Shown here: positions 32,876 through 41,725 of the stretch, in pieces
Layout of the letters: each line of letters opens with the position of its first letter
Position numbering within the stretch: position 1 is the first letter of the stretch
Assembly (NCBI GenBank): GCA_030431455.1
Contig: JAUIJE010000010.1
Span: 62,001-126,000, forward strand
Direction of reading: 5' to 3'
Source: a bacterium
GTDB lineage: Bacteria > Myxococcota > UBA727 > JAUIJE01
DNA: 64,000 nucleotides
Position numbers and translations under genes: made by a program
Notes under the pieces: model-generated
Told to the model about the DNA's origin: nothing
What the model saw: only the letters and a program-made list of their open reading frames with translations
The model's database searches: none

Positions 32876-34612
32876 TCAGGGGGCGCGGCAGGCTTTGGCG
32901 CAGTGTCGGATCGGCGCTTCGTTCTTCTTGAGCTCGGCCGGGGTCTTGCCCGCCATCAACGGCCGCAGCCGCTGCGCACATTTTTCCTGACAGCGCAGCA
33001 ACAACGCGACGTCCTCGGCCAGTGAATAGCGCCGGGGCGCGGTCTTCACCGGGTCCCGGGCCGGCTCCTCCCGCGGGGTGTCCGACCCTTGCGGTGTCGC
33101 CGACGAAGACCCCGCCGAGGTCGTGCGCGGCTTGGGCTTTCCCTTCGGCTTTTCCTTGGTCTTGGGCTTGGGCCGGGGCCCGGGCTTGTGCGCCTCCGAC
33201 CGGGTGTCGGGGCCGGGCCCTGCCGCGTCTGGGGGGCCGTCTGGGGCCGCGACCGCGGCGCGGCCCGCTTCGACGACGACCGGCGCCGAACGCCCCCCCG
33301 CATCCAGCCGCGCCACCGGCGGGGGCTCGGCCGGAGCGCCCCCGAGATCGAAGAGCCGGCCGCCCACCACCACCGCGGCCACGGTGAGCACAAACAGTGC
33401 CACTGCACCGAACATCCACTGCATCGTGCGGGGCCCGGTCACCGCCCGGGCCGCGGCCCGGGACAACGTCGACGAACCCTCCGCCCCGGCCACCGCCCCG
33501 TCGTCGGCTGAGCTCGGGCCCGCGCCGGGGCCCATCACCCGGGAGGCGCTGATGGTGGCCTGGGGATCAGGCCGGTTCGAACTGCGCACCTTCGCGGTGG
33601 GCACCGACGGGGCCGCGCGCGCCCCCGACGCGCTGATTTCGCCCAGGCGGCTCAGCCGTTTGCGCTCCTCGGTGATCCGGGTCTCGAACACCTCCTGGAC
33701 CAGGGCCTTCAACTGCTTGCGCCCCACCCCGGGGAAGTACGCGGTGCGCACCTCGTCGAGGGCATCGCGCATGGCCCCGCAACTTGCCCAGCGATCGTCG
33801 ACTCTGCGCTCCACCGCCTTGCGGATGATGGCGGCCAAGGGGGCGTCGAGGGCGTCGACGTCGCCGGGGAGGTGGCCCTGGCCGGCGCGCATCCAGATTT
33901 CGCGGGTGGTCGCGTTGCCGTAGTAGCGCTGGTTGGTGAGCAGCTCGTACAGCATCACCCCCACCGCGAACTGGTCACACCGCCCGTCGACCGCGTCCCC
34001 CCGTGCTTGCTCGGGCGACATGTACGCGACCTTGCCCATCACCACTTCGCTGCTGGTGTTCTCCTCTTTGAGCGCGCTTTGGGCCAACCCAAAATCGATG
34101 AGCTTGACGTCGCCCTGGAAGCTGAGCATCACGTTCTGGGGGCTGACGTCCCGGTGCACGATGTGCATCTGTGCGCCGGTGAGCGGATGCTCCAATGTGT
34201 GTGCATAATGCAGCGCGTCCAACACCTCGCTCACGATGTGAAGCGCCACCCCCCGGGCCAGACGCACGCCGACCTTGGTCATCTCACGCTCGAGTTCGCG
34301 CAAGGTGACCCCCGAGATGAACTCCATGGCCAGGTAGTAGGTGGTGCCCACCTGCCCGGCGTCGAACACCTGGCTGACCCCCGAATGGTGCAACTGGGTC
34401 ACGACCCGGGCTTCGTCCAAAAAGCGCCCGGTGTACTCGGCGTCGTCGGCCAACTCCCCGCGCAGGGTCTTGACCACACACAGCCGCTCCGCCCCGCGCA
34501 AGCCACTGCGCTGGGCGAGGAAAACCTCCCCCATGCCCCCCCGACCAAAGCTCGCCAGCAGCGTGTAGGCGCCGAACACACGGGGGAACGCAGGGGATGG
34601 ATCGAGACGCAT
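32876..34612 (-). CDS. Myxobacterial-type membrane Ser/Thr protein kinase
   Basis: 578 residues. The Hanks-type kinase domain (~15-285) has GRGGMGEVF loop, the VVK lysine, HRDVSPQNVML (the HRDVSPQN variant is frequent in Myxococcota kinases) and DFG in LIDFGLA. A Ser/Pro/Ala-rich linker leads to one membrane helix near residues 397-420 (MFGAVALFVLTVAAVVV). The extracytoplasmic part has a Pro/Lys-rich stretch (GPRPKPKTKEKPKGKPKPR) and a C-terminal domain with four cysteines (RCQEKCAQRL ... HCAKACRAP), possibly disulfide-bonded. It is a transmembrane signalling kinase with unknown input. It is divergent from the PEGA protein gene over 43 bases. Confidence 0.87.
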   Translation of the reverse strand: MRLDPSPAFPRVFGAYTLLASFGRGGMGEVFLAQRSGLRGAERLCVVKTLRGELADDAEYTGRFLDEARVVTQLHHSGVSQVFDAGQVGTTYYLAMEFISGVTLRELEREMTKVGVRLARGVALHIVSEVLDALHYAHTLEHPLTGAQMHIVHRDVSPQNVMLSFQGDVKLIDFGLAQSALKEENTSSEVVMGKVAYMSPEQARGDAVDGRCDQFAVGVMLYELLTNQRYYGNATTREIWMRAGQGHLPGDVDALDAPLAAIIRKAVERRVDDRWASCGAMRDALDEVRTAYFPGVGRKQLKALVQEVFETRITEERKRLSRLGEISASGARAAPSVPTAKVRSSNRPDPQATISASRVMGPGAGPSSADDGAVAGAEGSSTLSRAAARAVTGPRTMQWMFGAVALFVLTVAAVVVGGRLFDLGGAPAEPPPVARLDAGGRSAPVVVEAGRAAVAAPDGPPDAAGPGPDTRSEAHKPGPRPKPKTKEKPKGKPKPRTTSAGSSSATPQGSDTPREEPARDPVKTAPRRYSLAEDVALLLRCQEKCAQRLRPLMAGKTPAELKKNEAPIRHCAKACRAP

Positions 34613-34655
34613 GGGTGCTTGCCTAACTCGCCGTCAACGCTGTTAGCATAGCGCC

Positions 34656-36011
34656 GTGCCGATGTCGGTCGTCGTGTTGTTGTCGTTGTGGGTCACCGCC
34701 ACCCCCGGACGGGTGGACCTTCCTGCCGAGACCGCCCCGGGGGTGTCCTCCGTCGACCAACCCACGCGGCTGGCCAAAAAGAAGAAACGACGTCGGTCCC
34801 GCAAACGATCTTCCAAAAAGTCGAAAAAGAAGTCGTCGTCGCCGGCCCCTGCACAGGCCGCGCCCGAGGGCACCGGCGAACCGGGTCCCGCGGCCACGGT
34901 GACGCCCCCCGACGAGGTCAAATCGGCCGCGCCGTTCGCGCCGGTGGCGCCTTCGCCCCCCCCGCCGCAGCCCCCACCCCCCGAGCGGCGCATCGCGGTG
35001 TTTCCGGTGCGGGTCAGCGAGCTGCAGCTCAATGATGTGCAGCGGCTCAACCAAGTCATTCGCGACGCCACCGCCAGCGACGAGAGTCTGCGCGTACAGA
35101 ACGAAAAGCTCACCACCAGCCTGCTCGAGTCCTCGCAGGATCTGGGCGTCGAATGCGACGTCAACGCGGTGGAGTGTGCCATCGGGCTGGGCGAGATCGC
35201 CGACGTCGAGCTCGTGGTGCTGGGGGCGGCCGGCGGGTTGGACCAGGGCATCGGTCTTGACCTGCGGCTCGTCGACGTCACCCAGAAAAAAGTGCGGCGG
35301 CGGGTGGGCGCCTTGCTGCAAGGCGACCGCGACACCCAAAACCGCGCCACCGCCGAGGTGGTGCAGCAGCTGTTCGCCGCCGACCTGGACCTCGCCCAGG
35401 TCGACCTCACGTCGACCCCCGAAGGCGCGAGCGTGACCGTCGACGGCATCCCCCGGGGGGTGACCCCGCTCCCCGGCCCCCTCGACGGGCTGTGGCCCGG
35501 CCCCCACGTCGTCGAGGTCAGTCTCAAAGGGCACCTCCCCGACCGCCGCACAATGAACCTGGATCCGGGCGCCACCCACGCGGTGGCGGTGGCGTTGGTG
35601 GTCGACCCCAACGCCGAGGTCGAGGTGCTCGTCGAGCGGGAGGCGTCGGTGGTGGAGATCGCGGTGCCCTGGGCCATCGCCGGCGGGGGCGCGTTGGTGG
35701 CGGCCGCGGGGGCGGCGTCGGCGGGCGCGGGCTTGGTGCCCCTGGGCTTTTTCCAGTCCGAGGTCGCCGCCGTCACCGGGCTCGACCAGACCGGTGAGAA
35801 CTACCCCAGCGAAGTCGCGGTGGGGTGGCAGCGGGCCGACACCTGGGCCGGCCACTGGAACACCTGGGGCTTTCCCCTCGTCGTCACCGGCGCGGTGGCG
35901 GGCACGGTGGGCCTGTTGGTGGCCGCCGCCGGCGGGGTGTGGGGCACGTCGGTGTTGTTGTTCGGCGGGGGAGACGAGGTCGACCCCGGCGACGCGTCGG
36001 CGGTCGAGTAG
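34656..36011 (+). CDS. PEGA-domain protein with basic low-complexity N-terminal region
   Basis: 451 residues (GTG 34656; an ATG two codons later is equally possible). A short hydrophobic start is followed by a Lys/Arg/Ser-rich stretch (KKKKRRRSRKRSSKKSKKK) and a Pro-rich linker. A folded alpha/beta domain (IAVFPVRVSELQLNDVQRLN to about residue 240) then leads to a PEGA domain (~245-315) with VDLTSTPEGASVTVDGIPRG. Two C-terminal membrane helices follow (AIAGGGALVAAAGAASAGAG, VVTGAVAGTVGLLVAAAGG). PEGA domains often bind cell-surface components. The alpha/beta domain resembles the TolB-like sensor seen beside myxobacterial kinases, and the divergent kinase gene is its likely partner (inference). 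Confidence 0.75.
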   Translation: MPMSVVVLLSLWVTATPGRVDLPAETAPGVSSVDQPTRLAKKKKRRRSRKRSSKKSKKKSSSPAPAQAAPEGTGEPGPAATVTPPDEVKSAAPFAPVAPSPPPPQPPPPERRIAVFPVRVSELQLNDVQRLNQVIRDATASDESLRVQNEKLTTSLLESSQDLGVECDVNAVECAIGLGEIADVELVVLGAAGGLDQGIGLDLRLVDVTQKKVRRRVGALLQGDRDTQNRATAEVVQQLFAADLDLAQVDLTSTPEGASVTVDGIPRGVTPLPGPLDGLWPGPHVVEVSLKGHLPDRRTMNLDPGATHAVAVALVVDPNAEVEVLVEREASVVEIAVPWAIAGGGALVAAAGAASAGAGLVPLGFFQSEVAAVTGLDQTGENYPSEVAVGWQRADTWAGHWNTWGFPLVVTGAVAGTVGLLVAAAGGVWGTSVLLFGGGDEVDPGDASAVE

Positions 36012-36029
36012 CGCACCCGCCCGCCGCGG

Positions 36030-36845
36030 TTATTCGAGCAGCTCGATGATGTGGTCGATGCGCATCAAGAAGTCTTGCGCGTGGTGCAACATGCTGCCGA
36101 GGATCATGTCGATGGACAGGAAGAACAGGATGCAGCCGGCGATGACCTTCGCGGGCATGGCCATGAAGTAAGCGTTGATTTGCGGCGCGACTTTGTTCAT
36201 CAGGCCGAAGCTGATTTCGGTGATGAGACAAACAATGCCGACGGGCATGCACAGCAACACCCCCATGATGATCACATCGCCGCTGATGCGGATCATGGTC
36301 TCGACAAATGCCCAGTAGCCCGCCTGTAAGCCCGGCCATGCGTTGATGGGCACGGCGAGAAAACTCTCGAACAGGCTCTCGATAAAAATCGTGTGCAGGT
36401 CGAGCGACAAGAACAACGCGAGCAGCATTTGGTAGTTGAGCGTGCCGAACGCCGACGACCGCTCGGTGATCTCGGGGACCGCGACCTGAATCTGGTTGGC
36501 CCCGCGCAACATGTCCACCAGCTGCCCTGCCATCTCCACGGTGTAGAAGATCTCCGCGCACACAAAACCGATGGCAAGACCGACGAACACCTCCTTGAGC
36601 ATCATGAGCACAAAGTAGATGGGGGTGATGGGCACGTCCCCGGTCGCCCCCAGCACCACCGTCGGCCACAGAATCATGGACAGCGTGACCCCGATGCCCA
36701 TCTTCACCTGAGACGGGGCGTTCTTGCCGCCGAGGAACGGCACCAGGATCACAATGCTCATGACCCGCGCCATGATCAACGCGAACACCACGATGTTGCG
36801 CGTGGTGTCGATCTGCTGATTGAGAGCGGCGAGGAACTCAGCCAT
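36030..36845 (-). CDS. fliR: Type III export apparatus protein FliR/SctT
   Basis: 271 residues with six to seven hydrophobic segments. The motif-like RVMSIVILVPFLGGKNAPSQ at the start, MLKEVFVGLAIGFVC, FGTLNYQMLLALFLSLD and the end ISFGLMNKVAPQINAYFMAMP are typical of the FliR/SctT family. With FliP and FliQ it forms the export gate of the flagellar or injectisome type III machine in the inner membrane. It is last of four genes, 39 bases after fliQ. Whether the machine is flagellar or not is discussed under fliO. Confidence 0.85.
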   Translation of the reverse strand: MAEFLAALNQQIDTTRNIVVFALIMARVMSIVILVPFLGGKNAPSQVKMGIGVTLSMILWPTVVLGATGDVPITPIYFVLMMLKEVFVGLAIGFVCAEIFYTVEMAGQLVDMLRGANQIQVAVPEITERSSAFGTLNYQMLLALFLSLDLHTIFIESLFESFLAVPINAWPGLQAGYWAFVETMIRISGDVIIMGVLLCMPVGIVCLITEISFGLMNKVAPQINAYFMAMPAKVIAGCILFFLSIDMILGSMLHHAQDFLMRIDHIIELLE

Positions 36846-36884
36846 GGCGACGGTCCGGCCCGGGTCGGGGGCGGGACAAAACGG

Positions 36885-37157
36885 TCAGTTGACCACCTCG
36901 TGAATGCCGTTGAGACAGCGGGCCGCGAAACGAATCATGGTCGCTCCCGTCCAGGGGGCGGTGGCGGCGAGCACCACGAACACCGCGATCATCTTCGGCA
37001 CAAACGACAGGGTCTGTTCTTGAATCTGCGTGGTGGCGGAGAAGATCGCGATGGCCAAGCCGATGAACATCGAGGCCAGGATGGTGGGCATCGAGATGAC
37101 GATGGTCAGCAGGATCGCCTCGTTGGTGATTTGCACAATGTAGTCTTGAATGCTCAT
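36885..37157 (-). CDS. fliQ: Type III export apparatus protein FliQ/SctS
   Basis: 90 residues with two membrane helices. ATG 37157 is used because AGGAGG lies 7 bases upstream; the frame is open further but adds an unlikely basic N-terminus. IVQITNEAILLTIVISMPTILASMFIGLAIAIFSATTQIQEQTLSFVPK is the family pattern, where the helix pair is connected by a Gln-rich turn. It is 10 bases downstream of fliP. Confidence 0.88.
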   Translation of the reverse strand: MSIQDYIVQITNEAILLTIVISMPTILASMFIGLAIAIFSATTQIQEQTLSFVPKMIAVFVVLAATAPWTGATMIRFAARCLNGIHEVVN

Positions 37158-37167
37158 TGGGCGCCTC

Positions 37168-38061
37168 CTACTGATAGCCGAGCACAAGTCCACGTGTGAT
37201 CAGGTACCACCCGTCGACGAGGACAAAGAGCAAGATTTTGAACGGTAGACTGATGGTGGTCGGACTGAGCATCTGCATGCCCAGCGCCATCAATATGTTG
37301 GAGACCACCATGTCGATGACGAGGAATGGCACGAAGATGATGAAGCCTATCTGGAAGGCCTTGGTTAACTCCGTGATCACGAACGCGGGGGTGAGGATGA
37401 CCATGTCATCCCGTCGCAACGACTCCCGGTCCTCCGGCGCACGCATGCGGTAGGCCACCCGGTAGAACATGTTGATGTTCTTGGGGTCGGCGTGCTTGGT
37501 GAGGAACGCCTTCATCGGGCCCTTGGAGAGCTGCACCGCCTCGAGGATGAGGTCGGCGTTCTCTCGCTCGAGCAGGGCGTTCTCGACGGCCAGGAGCTTG
37601 TCGATCCGGTTGAGGATCTGCAGCCCCACCGGCTGCATCACGTACACGGTGAGGATGATGGCCAGGCCGGTGATCACGGTGGTGGGCGGGGCTTGTTGGG
37701 TGCCCATCGCCTGCCGGGTGATGGAGAGCACCACCGCGATCTTCACGAATGACGTGACCATCATGCCCACGAACGGGACCAATGCCAATGCGGCCATCGC
37801 GCTCATGAGAATCAACGGGCGGTTGGCCACGCTGTTCTTGCCGAGGATGTCGACGCCCTCGAGCACCTTGGCCTTTTTGGCCAACGCCACCTCGGGGACC
37901 AGCACGCAGAACGCGAACACCAAGGTGATGGCCAGCACCGACGTGGCCGCGGTGACGAGCTGGCTTCGCCGGTGAAAGTTGGTCAGGCGCTCTTCTTTTT
38001 TTCCGAGCTTTCGGCGCAGGCCGAGGCGGACGAGCAAGTCATGGATGCGGGGGTTGCGCAT
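37168..38061 (-). CDS. fliP: Type III export apparatus protein FliP/SctR
   Basis: 297 residues. About 70 extra residues, basic and with one hydrophobic segment (VLAITLVFAFCVLVPEVALA), precede the conserved core. The core has FVGMMVTSFVKIAVVLSITRQAMGTQQAPPT (the SFVKIxVVLxxxRxxLGxQQxPP signature of FliP), ILTVYVMQPVG and the C-terminal AFQIGFIIFVPFLVIDMVVSNILMALGM. It is a core pore subunit of the export gate. It is 5 bases downstream of the fliO-like gene. Confidence 0.9.
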   Translation of the reverse strand: MRNPRIHDLLVRLGLRRKLGKKEERLTNFHRRSQLVTAATSVLAITLVFAFCVLVPEVALAKKAKVLEGVDILGKNSVANRPLILMSAMAALALVPFVGMMVTSFVKIAVVLSITRQAMGTQQAPPTTVITGLAIILTVYVMQPVGLQILNRIDKLLAVENALLERENADLILEAVQLSKGPMKAFLTKHADPKNINMFYRVAYRMRAPEDRESLRRDDMVILTPAFVITELTKAFQIGFIIFVPFLVIDMVVSNILMALGMQMLSPTTISLPFKILLFVLVDGWYLITRGLVLGYQ

Positions 38062-38066
38062 GAGCG

Positions 38067-38729
38067 TCAGCCCTCCTTTTGCAGTTCGGCGATGGTCTTG
38101 GTGGCGTCGGTGCTGGACACCTCGGAGGGCTCGTCGGGCGCAGGATCGACGTGGCGGGCGAACCCGCGGCTGACCGGGGCGGGGGAGGCGTTGCCGCTGG
38201 CTTGAATCCGGAACGGCTTGCGCTCAGCCTCGGCCTCGCCCAGGCGATCGATGACGTGGACGCCCCCCTCGGAGGCGGCGAGCAACAGGTCGCGTCCGTC
38301 GACGTTGACCACGTACAACGCCCGGCGCTGCTCGAGCGTGACGCGCTCGACCACGCGCACCCGTTTGCCTTGTTGGGAGCGCTGGATGAGCTTGCCCACG
38401 CCTTTGTTGAGGGTGAGGTAGAGCACCAACAACACGATGCCCAACATCAGGATCATCTTGAGGAAGGTGCCGATGAGCTCTCCGGTGGAGACCACCGAGA
38501 GGTTCTCGGGGTCGTCGAGCATCGGGTCGTACGGGGGAATGTCGTCGATGGGGGGCGGCGGGGTCTTGGCCACGTCCGGCGCCGGGTCGGTCACCTCGGC
38601 CGCGGCCGGGGTGGCGGCTTCGACCGGGGCCTCGGCCCCAAGCGGGTCCGAAGCCGGCTCGGCGTGGGCCCCCCCCGCGAACAAGGCCGTGCCCAGGAGG
38701 GCCGAAACAAACATCTGCGGTCGGTTCAT
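38067..38729 (-). CDS. fliO: FliO-like protein
   Basis: 220 residues. Signal peptide (FVSALLGTALFAGGAHA), then a Pro/Ala/Asp-rich spacer of about 65 residues and one membrane helix (FLKMILMLGIVLLVLYLTL). A cytoplasmic small beta domain, RVRVVERVTLEQRRALYVVNVDGRDLLLAASEGGVHVI, closes it and is the FliO C-terminal pattern. FliO helps assemble the FliP ring in flagellar systems and is usually absent from injectisomes, so this favours a flagellar-type origin. The spacer is longer than usual. First gene of fliO-fliP-fliQ-fliR. Confidence 0.75.
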   Translation of the reverse strand: MNRPQMFVSALLGTALFAGGAHAEPASDPLGAEAPVEAATPAAAEVTDPAPDVAKTPPPPIDDIPPYDPMLDDPENLSVVSTGELIGTFLKMILMLGIVLLVLYLTLNKGVGKLIQRSQQGKRVRVVERVTLEQRRALYVVNVDGRDLLLAASEGGVHVIDRLGEAEAERKPFRIQASGNASPAPVSRGFARHVDPAPDEPSEVSSTDATKTIAELQKEG

Positions 38730-38765
38730 ACGCGTCTCGTCGGGTCCGTCGTGGACCGGCCGAGG

Positions 38766-40445
38766 TTAGCGGAAATCGTCGCCGCGGGTCATCCGCGCGG
38801 TGGGGCTTTTGGCGACATCGAGCAGGCTCGAGAGTCCCCGGGCCACCTCGTTGAGGGGAATTTCCCGCTGTAGCACGCGCCCCGGGCCGGCCAGGAGGAC
38901 AAACCGGGGGGTGCGGGTTTGGTTCTTTTTGTCGACGCACACCGCGCTGAGAATGTCCGCGGACAGCGCGGGCTTGATGCTGGGAAGATCCAGCCGGTCG
39001 AGGACTGCGCACGCGCGATCGCAAAAACTGCGCGGCAGGCCGCAGCGCCGCACGCTCTGGTCGAGGGCAAAGCGGAGCCCGAGCGCCACCGCTTCTCCGT
39101 GCAGGATGTTGCGGTACCGCATGGCCTTCTCGATCGCGTGGCCCAGGGTGTGACCGAGGTTGAGCGCCCGCCGCACCCCGAGGTCGGTGGGGTCGCACGC
39201 CACCACCGCGCTTTTGAACCGCACCGACCGGCTCACCAACGTCCGCAGCCCCCCGCCGGGGAGCTGCCCGGCCAGGAGCGCAGACAACGCCGGGTCGTCG
39301 CCCAAGCCCTCGCCGGTGATCGGGGTGCGCGGATCGAGGAGCGTGTGCTTGAACGCCTCGACCGCCCCCGCGCGCAGCTGCCGCGCGGGCAGCGTCTCGA
39401 GGACCTCGAGGCACATCCACACGCCCTCGGGGGGGTGGAACGCGCCGAGGAGGTTTTTGCCCAAGGCGTGGTCGCTCGCGGTCTTGCCCCCGATGGCCGC
39501 GTCGCACATCGCCAACAACGTGGTGGGCACCGCCACCCAGGGCGTGCCCCGCCGGGCCAACGCGCAGGCGAACCCGACCATGTCGAGCAGGGCGCCGCCC
39601 CCCACCGCCACGGTGGGGGCGTCTTTGCTGTGGGCGAGCACGATGTCGGCGATCTCCATGACCTGGGCCATGGTTTTTTCGGGGCCGACCTCGATGGGGA
39701 TCGCCTTTTGCCCACAAAGACCGGGGTGGGCCCGGCGCACGTTGGCGTCGACAAACACCGGGCCCTGGCTCTCGCCGAGCTTCGCCCGCAGGTCGCGCCG
39801 GGGCAAAAATGAATAGCGCGGATCCAATGAATAGGCACGGGGCGGCAACACAAACGTCGCCTCCGTGAGGTAGCCGGACACGAGGTTGGACACCTCACCC
39901 ACGGTGCGGCGGCTGGTGTCGAAGGTGGCGTCGGCGAGGTCGTGCCGTTCTGACGCCCGGGGCCGCTCCAAGGCTTCGTAGATGTCGATCAAGGGCCCCG
40001 CCCCGTCGAGCAACGGCCGCTGGTGGGCATCGGCCTTGAGCCGGGCCACCGCCACGCGCGGTTCGACATCGAGGAGGACAGTGGCCACCGACGACAAGAG
40101 CTTCTGCACCGCCAACGTGGTCGTGCCCCCCGCCCCCAACGCGATGATCGCCGGCCCCGTCCGGTGCAGCAAGCGGGACAGCGCCACCGCCTCGAGTGCC
40201 CGAAAGCCGGCCTCGCCCTGCTCCGCGAACAACTCGCGCACGGTCTTGCCCTCCTGCTCCTCGATGTGGGCGTCCACGTCGATGAAGGGCAAACCCAGCC
40301 GCTCGGCGACGGTGGCGCCGACGACCGTCTTGCCCGCGCCGGGCGGACCGAGCAAAACCACCGGAGTCAGAATCAGAACACGCTCCTCGGCAAATACCGA
40401 CCGGGACCCTATGTTGTCGGACTCAGGATCGAAGGTCGAGGTCAA
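38766..40445 (-). CDS. aroKB: Shikimate kinase-3-dehydroquinate synthase fusion (AroK-AroB)
   Basis: Up to 559 residues. Residues ~28-190 are shikimate kinase: Walker A GPPGAGKT, DVDAHIEEQEGKTVRELF, GAGGTTT, and the lid RPLLDGAGP. Residues ~215-540 are 3-dehydroquinate synthase with GGGALLDMVGFACAL, PTTLLAMCDAAIGGKT, NLGHTLGHAIE and the HGEAVALGLRFA zinc-site region. The fusion joins steps 2 and 5 of the shikimate pathway. The N-terminus is uncertain: TTG 40445 leaves only 2 bases to the divergent aroA start, and no good ribosome site precedes it. A GTG giving MVLLGPPGAGKT is a shorter alternative. Confidence 0.88.
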   Translation of the reverse strand: MTSTFDPESDNIGSRSVFAEERVLILTPVVLLGPPGAGKTVVGATVAERLGLPFIDVDAHIEEQEGKTVRELFAEQGEAGFRALEAVALSRLLHRTGPAIIALGAGGTTTLAVQKLLSSVATVLLDVEPRVAVARLKADAHQRPLLDGAGPLIDIYEALERPRASERHDLADATFDTSRRTVGEVSNLVSGYLTEATFVLPPRAYSLDPRYSFLPRRDLRAKLGESQGPVFVDANVRRAHPGLCGQKAIPIEVGPEKTMAQVMEIADIVLAHSKDAPTVAVGGGALLDMVGFACALARRGTPWVAVPTTLLAMCDAAIGGKTASDHALGKNLLGAFHPPEGVWMCLEVLETLPARQLRAGAVEAFKHTLLDPRTPITGEGLGDDPALSALLAGQLPGGGLRTLVSRSVRFKSAVVACDPTDLGVRRALNLGHTLGHAIEKAMRYRNILHGEAVALGLRFALDQSVRRCGLPRSFCDRACAVLDRLDLPSIKPALSADILSAVCVDKKNQTRTPRFVLLAGPGRVLQREIPLNEVARGLSSLLDVAKSPTARMTRGDDFR

Positions 40446-40447
40446 TC

Positions 40448-41725
40448 GTGCGCCACCGCGTTCACATCCAGCCCCCGCGTCACCCCGGCCGGGTCGTGGC
40501 CCGGTTGCCCGGGGACAAATCGATCAGCCACCGCGCGGTGTTGTTCGCCGCGGTGGCGCAGGGGACAAGCCGCATCCACGGCGCGCTCGACACCGGCGAC
40601 GTCGGCCACAGCGTCGCGGTGGCCCGCGCCCTCGGGGCGCGCGTGACCCGCGACGGGGCGCACCTCGTCGTCGTGGGGACAGACAAAAACGCACCCGTGG
40701 ACGTCGACTGCGGGCGCTCGGGCACCACCTTGCGGTTGACCACGGGCCTGCTGGTCGGGCGCGCGACCCCGGGCCGGCTGCGCGCCGACCCCCAGCTTCT
40801 CGCCCGCCCCATGGATCGGGTGGTCGAGCCGTTGCGCGTGCTCGGCGGTGCCCTCGACTGGCGCGCGGACGGCATGCACCTCGACGCGCACCGCGGCCTT
40901 CGGCCCGCGACGATCGCGCCTTCGGTGGCCAGCGCCCAAGTCAAAGGCGCGGTGTTGCTCGCCGGGGTGCTCGGGGGGGTGCCCGTCACCGTCGACGAAT
41001 GCGCGCCCACCCGCGACCACACCGAACGGCTGTTGCGCGCGATGGGGGTCGATGTCGTGCGCACCGATCGCCGGGTGCGCGCCGTCGCCCCGGGCCCGTT
41101 GCGCGCGGTCGACGTCGACGTGCCGGGGGATCCCTCGTCGGCGGCCGCCCTCGCCACCGCGGCCGCGTTGCTCGACGGGGCCACGGTGGAGATGCCCGGG
41201 GTGTGCCTCAACCCCGGGCGCACCGGCTTTTTTGACGTGCTCAAACGCATGGGGGCGGCGGTGACCCGGCGCGGCCTCGTCACCGACATCGAGCCACGCG
41301 CGGACATCGTCGTCGAGGGCGGCCCGCGATTGCGCGCCACCGACGTCGGGCCCGATGAGATTCCCGCGTTGGTCGACGAGGTCATGCTGGTGGGGCTGCT
41401 CGCGACCCAGGCCGACGGCGTCACCCGCCTGCGCGGCCTTTCCGAGCTGCGGGTCAAAGAGAGCGACCGGGTGGCGGAGATGGCCCGGGTGCTCCGCGCG
41501 TTTGGGGCGACGATCGACGTCGCCGGCGACGACGTGACGATCTCGGGCCAGACCCCGCTGCGCGCGACCACGGTGAACGCCGGCCGCGACCACCGGGTGG
41601 CGATGCTGGCGTCCCTCGCCGCCCTTTGCGGCGACGGCCGGAGCACCATAGAGGGGGCGGACTACATCGCGGACAGCTTTCCCCGGTTCGGGGAAGTGCT
41701 CGCCGCGTGGGGGGCATTGTGCTGA
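40448..41725 (+). CDS. aroA: 3-phosphoshikimate 1-carboxyvinyltransferase (EPSP synthase)
   Basis: 425 residues. The PEP/shikimate site motifs are present: LPGDKSISHRAVLFAAV near the start, NPGRTGFFDVL, the DEIPALVDEVML catalytic Asp region and LRGLSELRVKESDR. It catalyses shikimate-3-phosphate plus PEP to EPSP, pathway step 6. The GTG start at 40448 abuts the divergent AroK-AroB gene, so the two may share a short promoter region within their coding ends. It overlaps aroC by 7 bases. Confidence 0.93.
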   Translation: MRHRVHIQPPRHPGRVVARLPGDKSISHRAVLFAAVAQGTSRIHGALDTGDVGHSVAVARALGARVTRDGAHLVVVGTDKNAPVDVDCGRSGTTLRLTTGLLVGRATPGRLRADPQLLARPMDRVVEPLRVLGGALDWRADGMHLDAHRGLRPATIAPSVASAQVKGAVLLAGVLGGVPVTVDECAPTRDHTERLLRAMGVDVVRTDRRVRAVAPGPLRAVDVDVPGDPSSAAALATAAALLDGATVEMPGVCLNPGRTGFFDVLKRMGAAVTRRGLVTDIEPRADIVVEGGPRLRATDVGPDEIPALVDEVMLVGLLATQADGVTRLRGLSELRVKESDRVAEMARVLRAFGATIDVAGDDVTISGQTPLRATTVNAGRDHRVAMLASLAALCGDGRSTIEGADYIADSFPRFGEVLAAWGALC

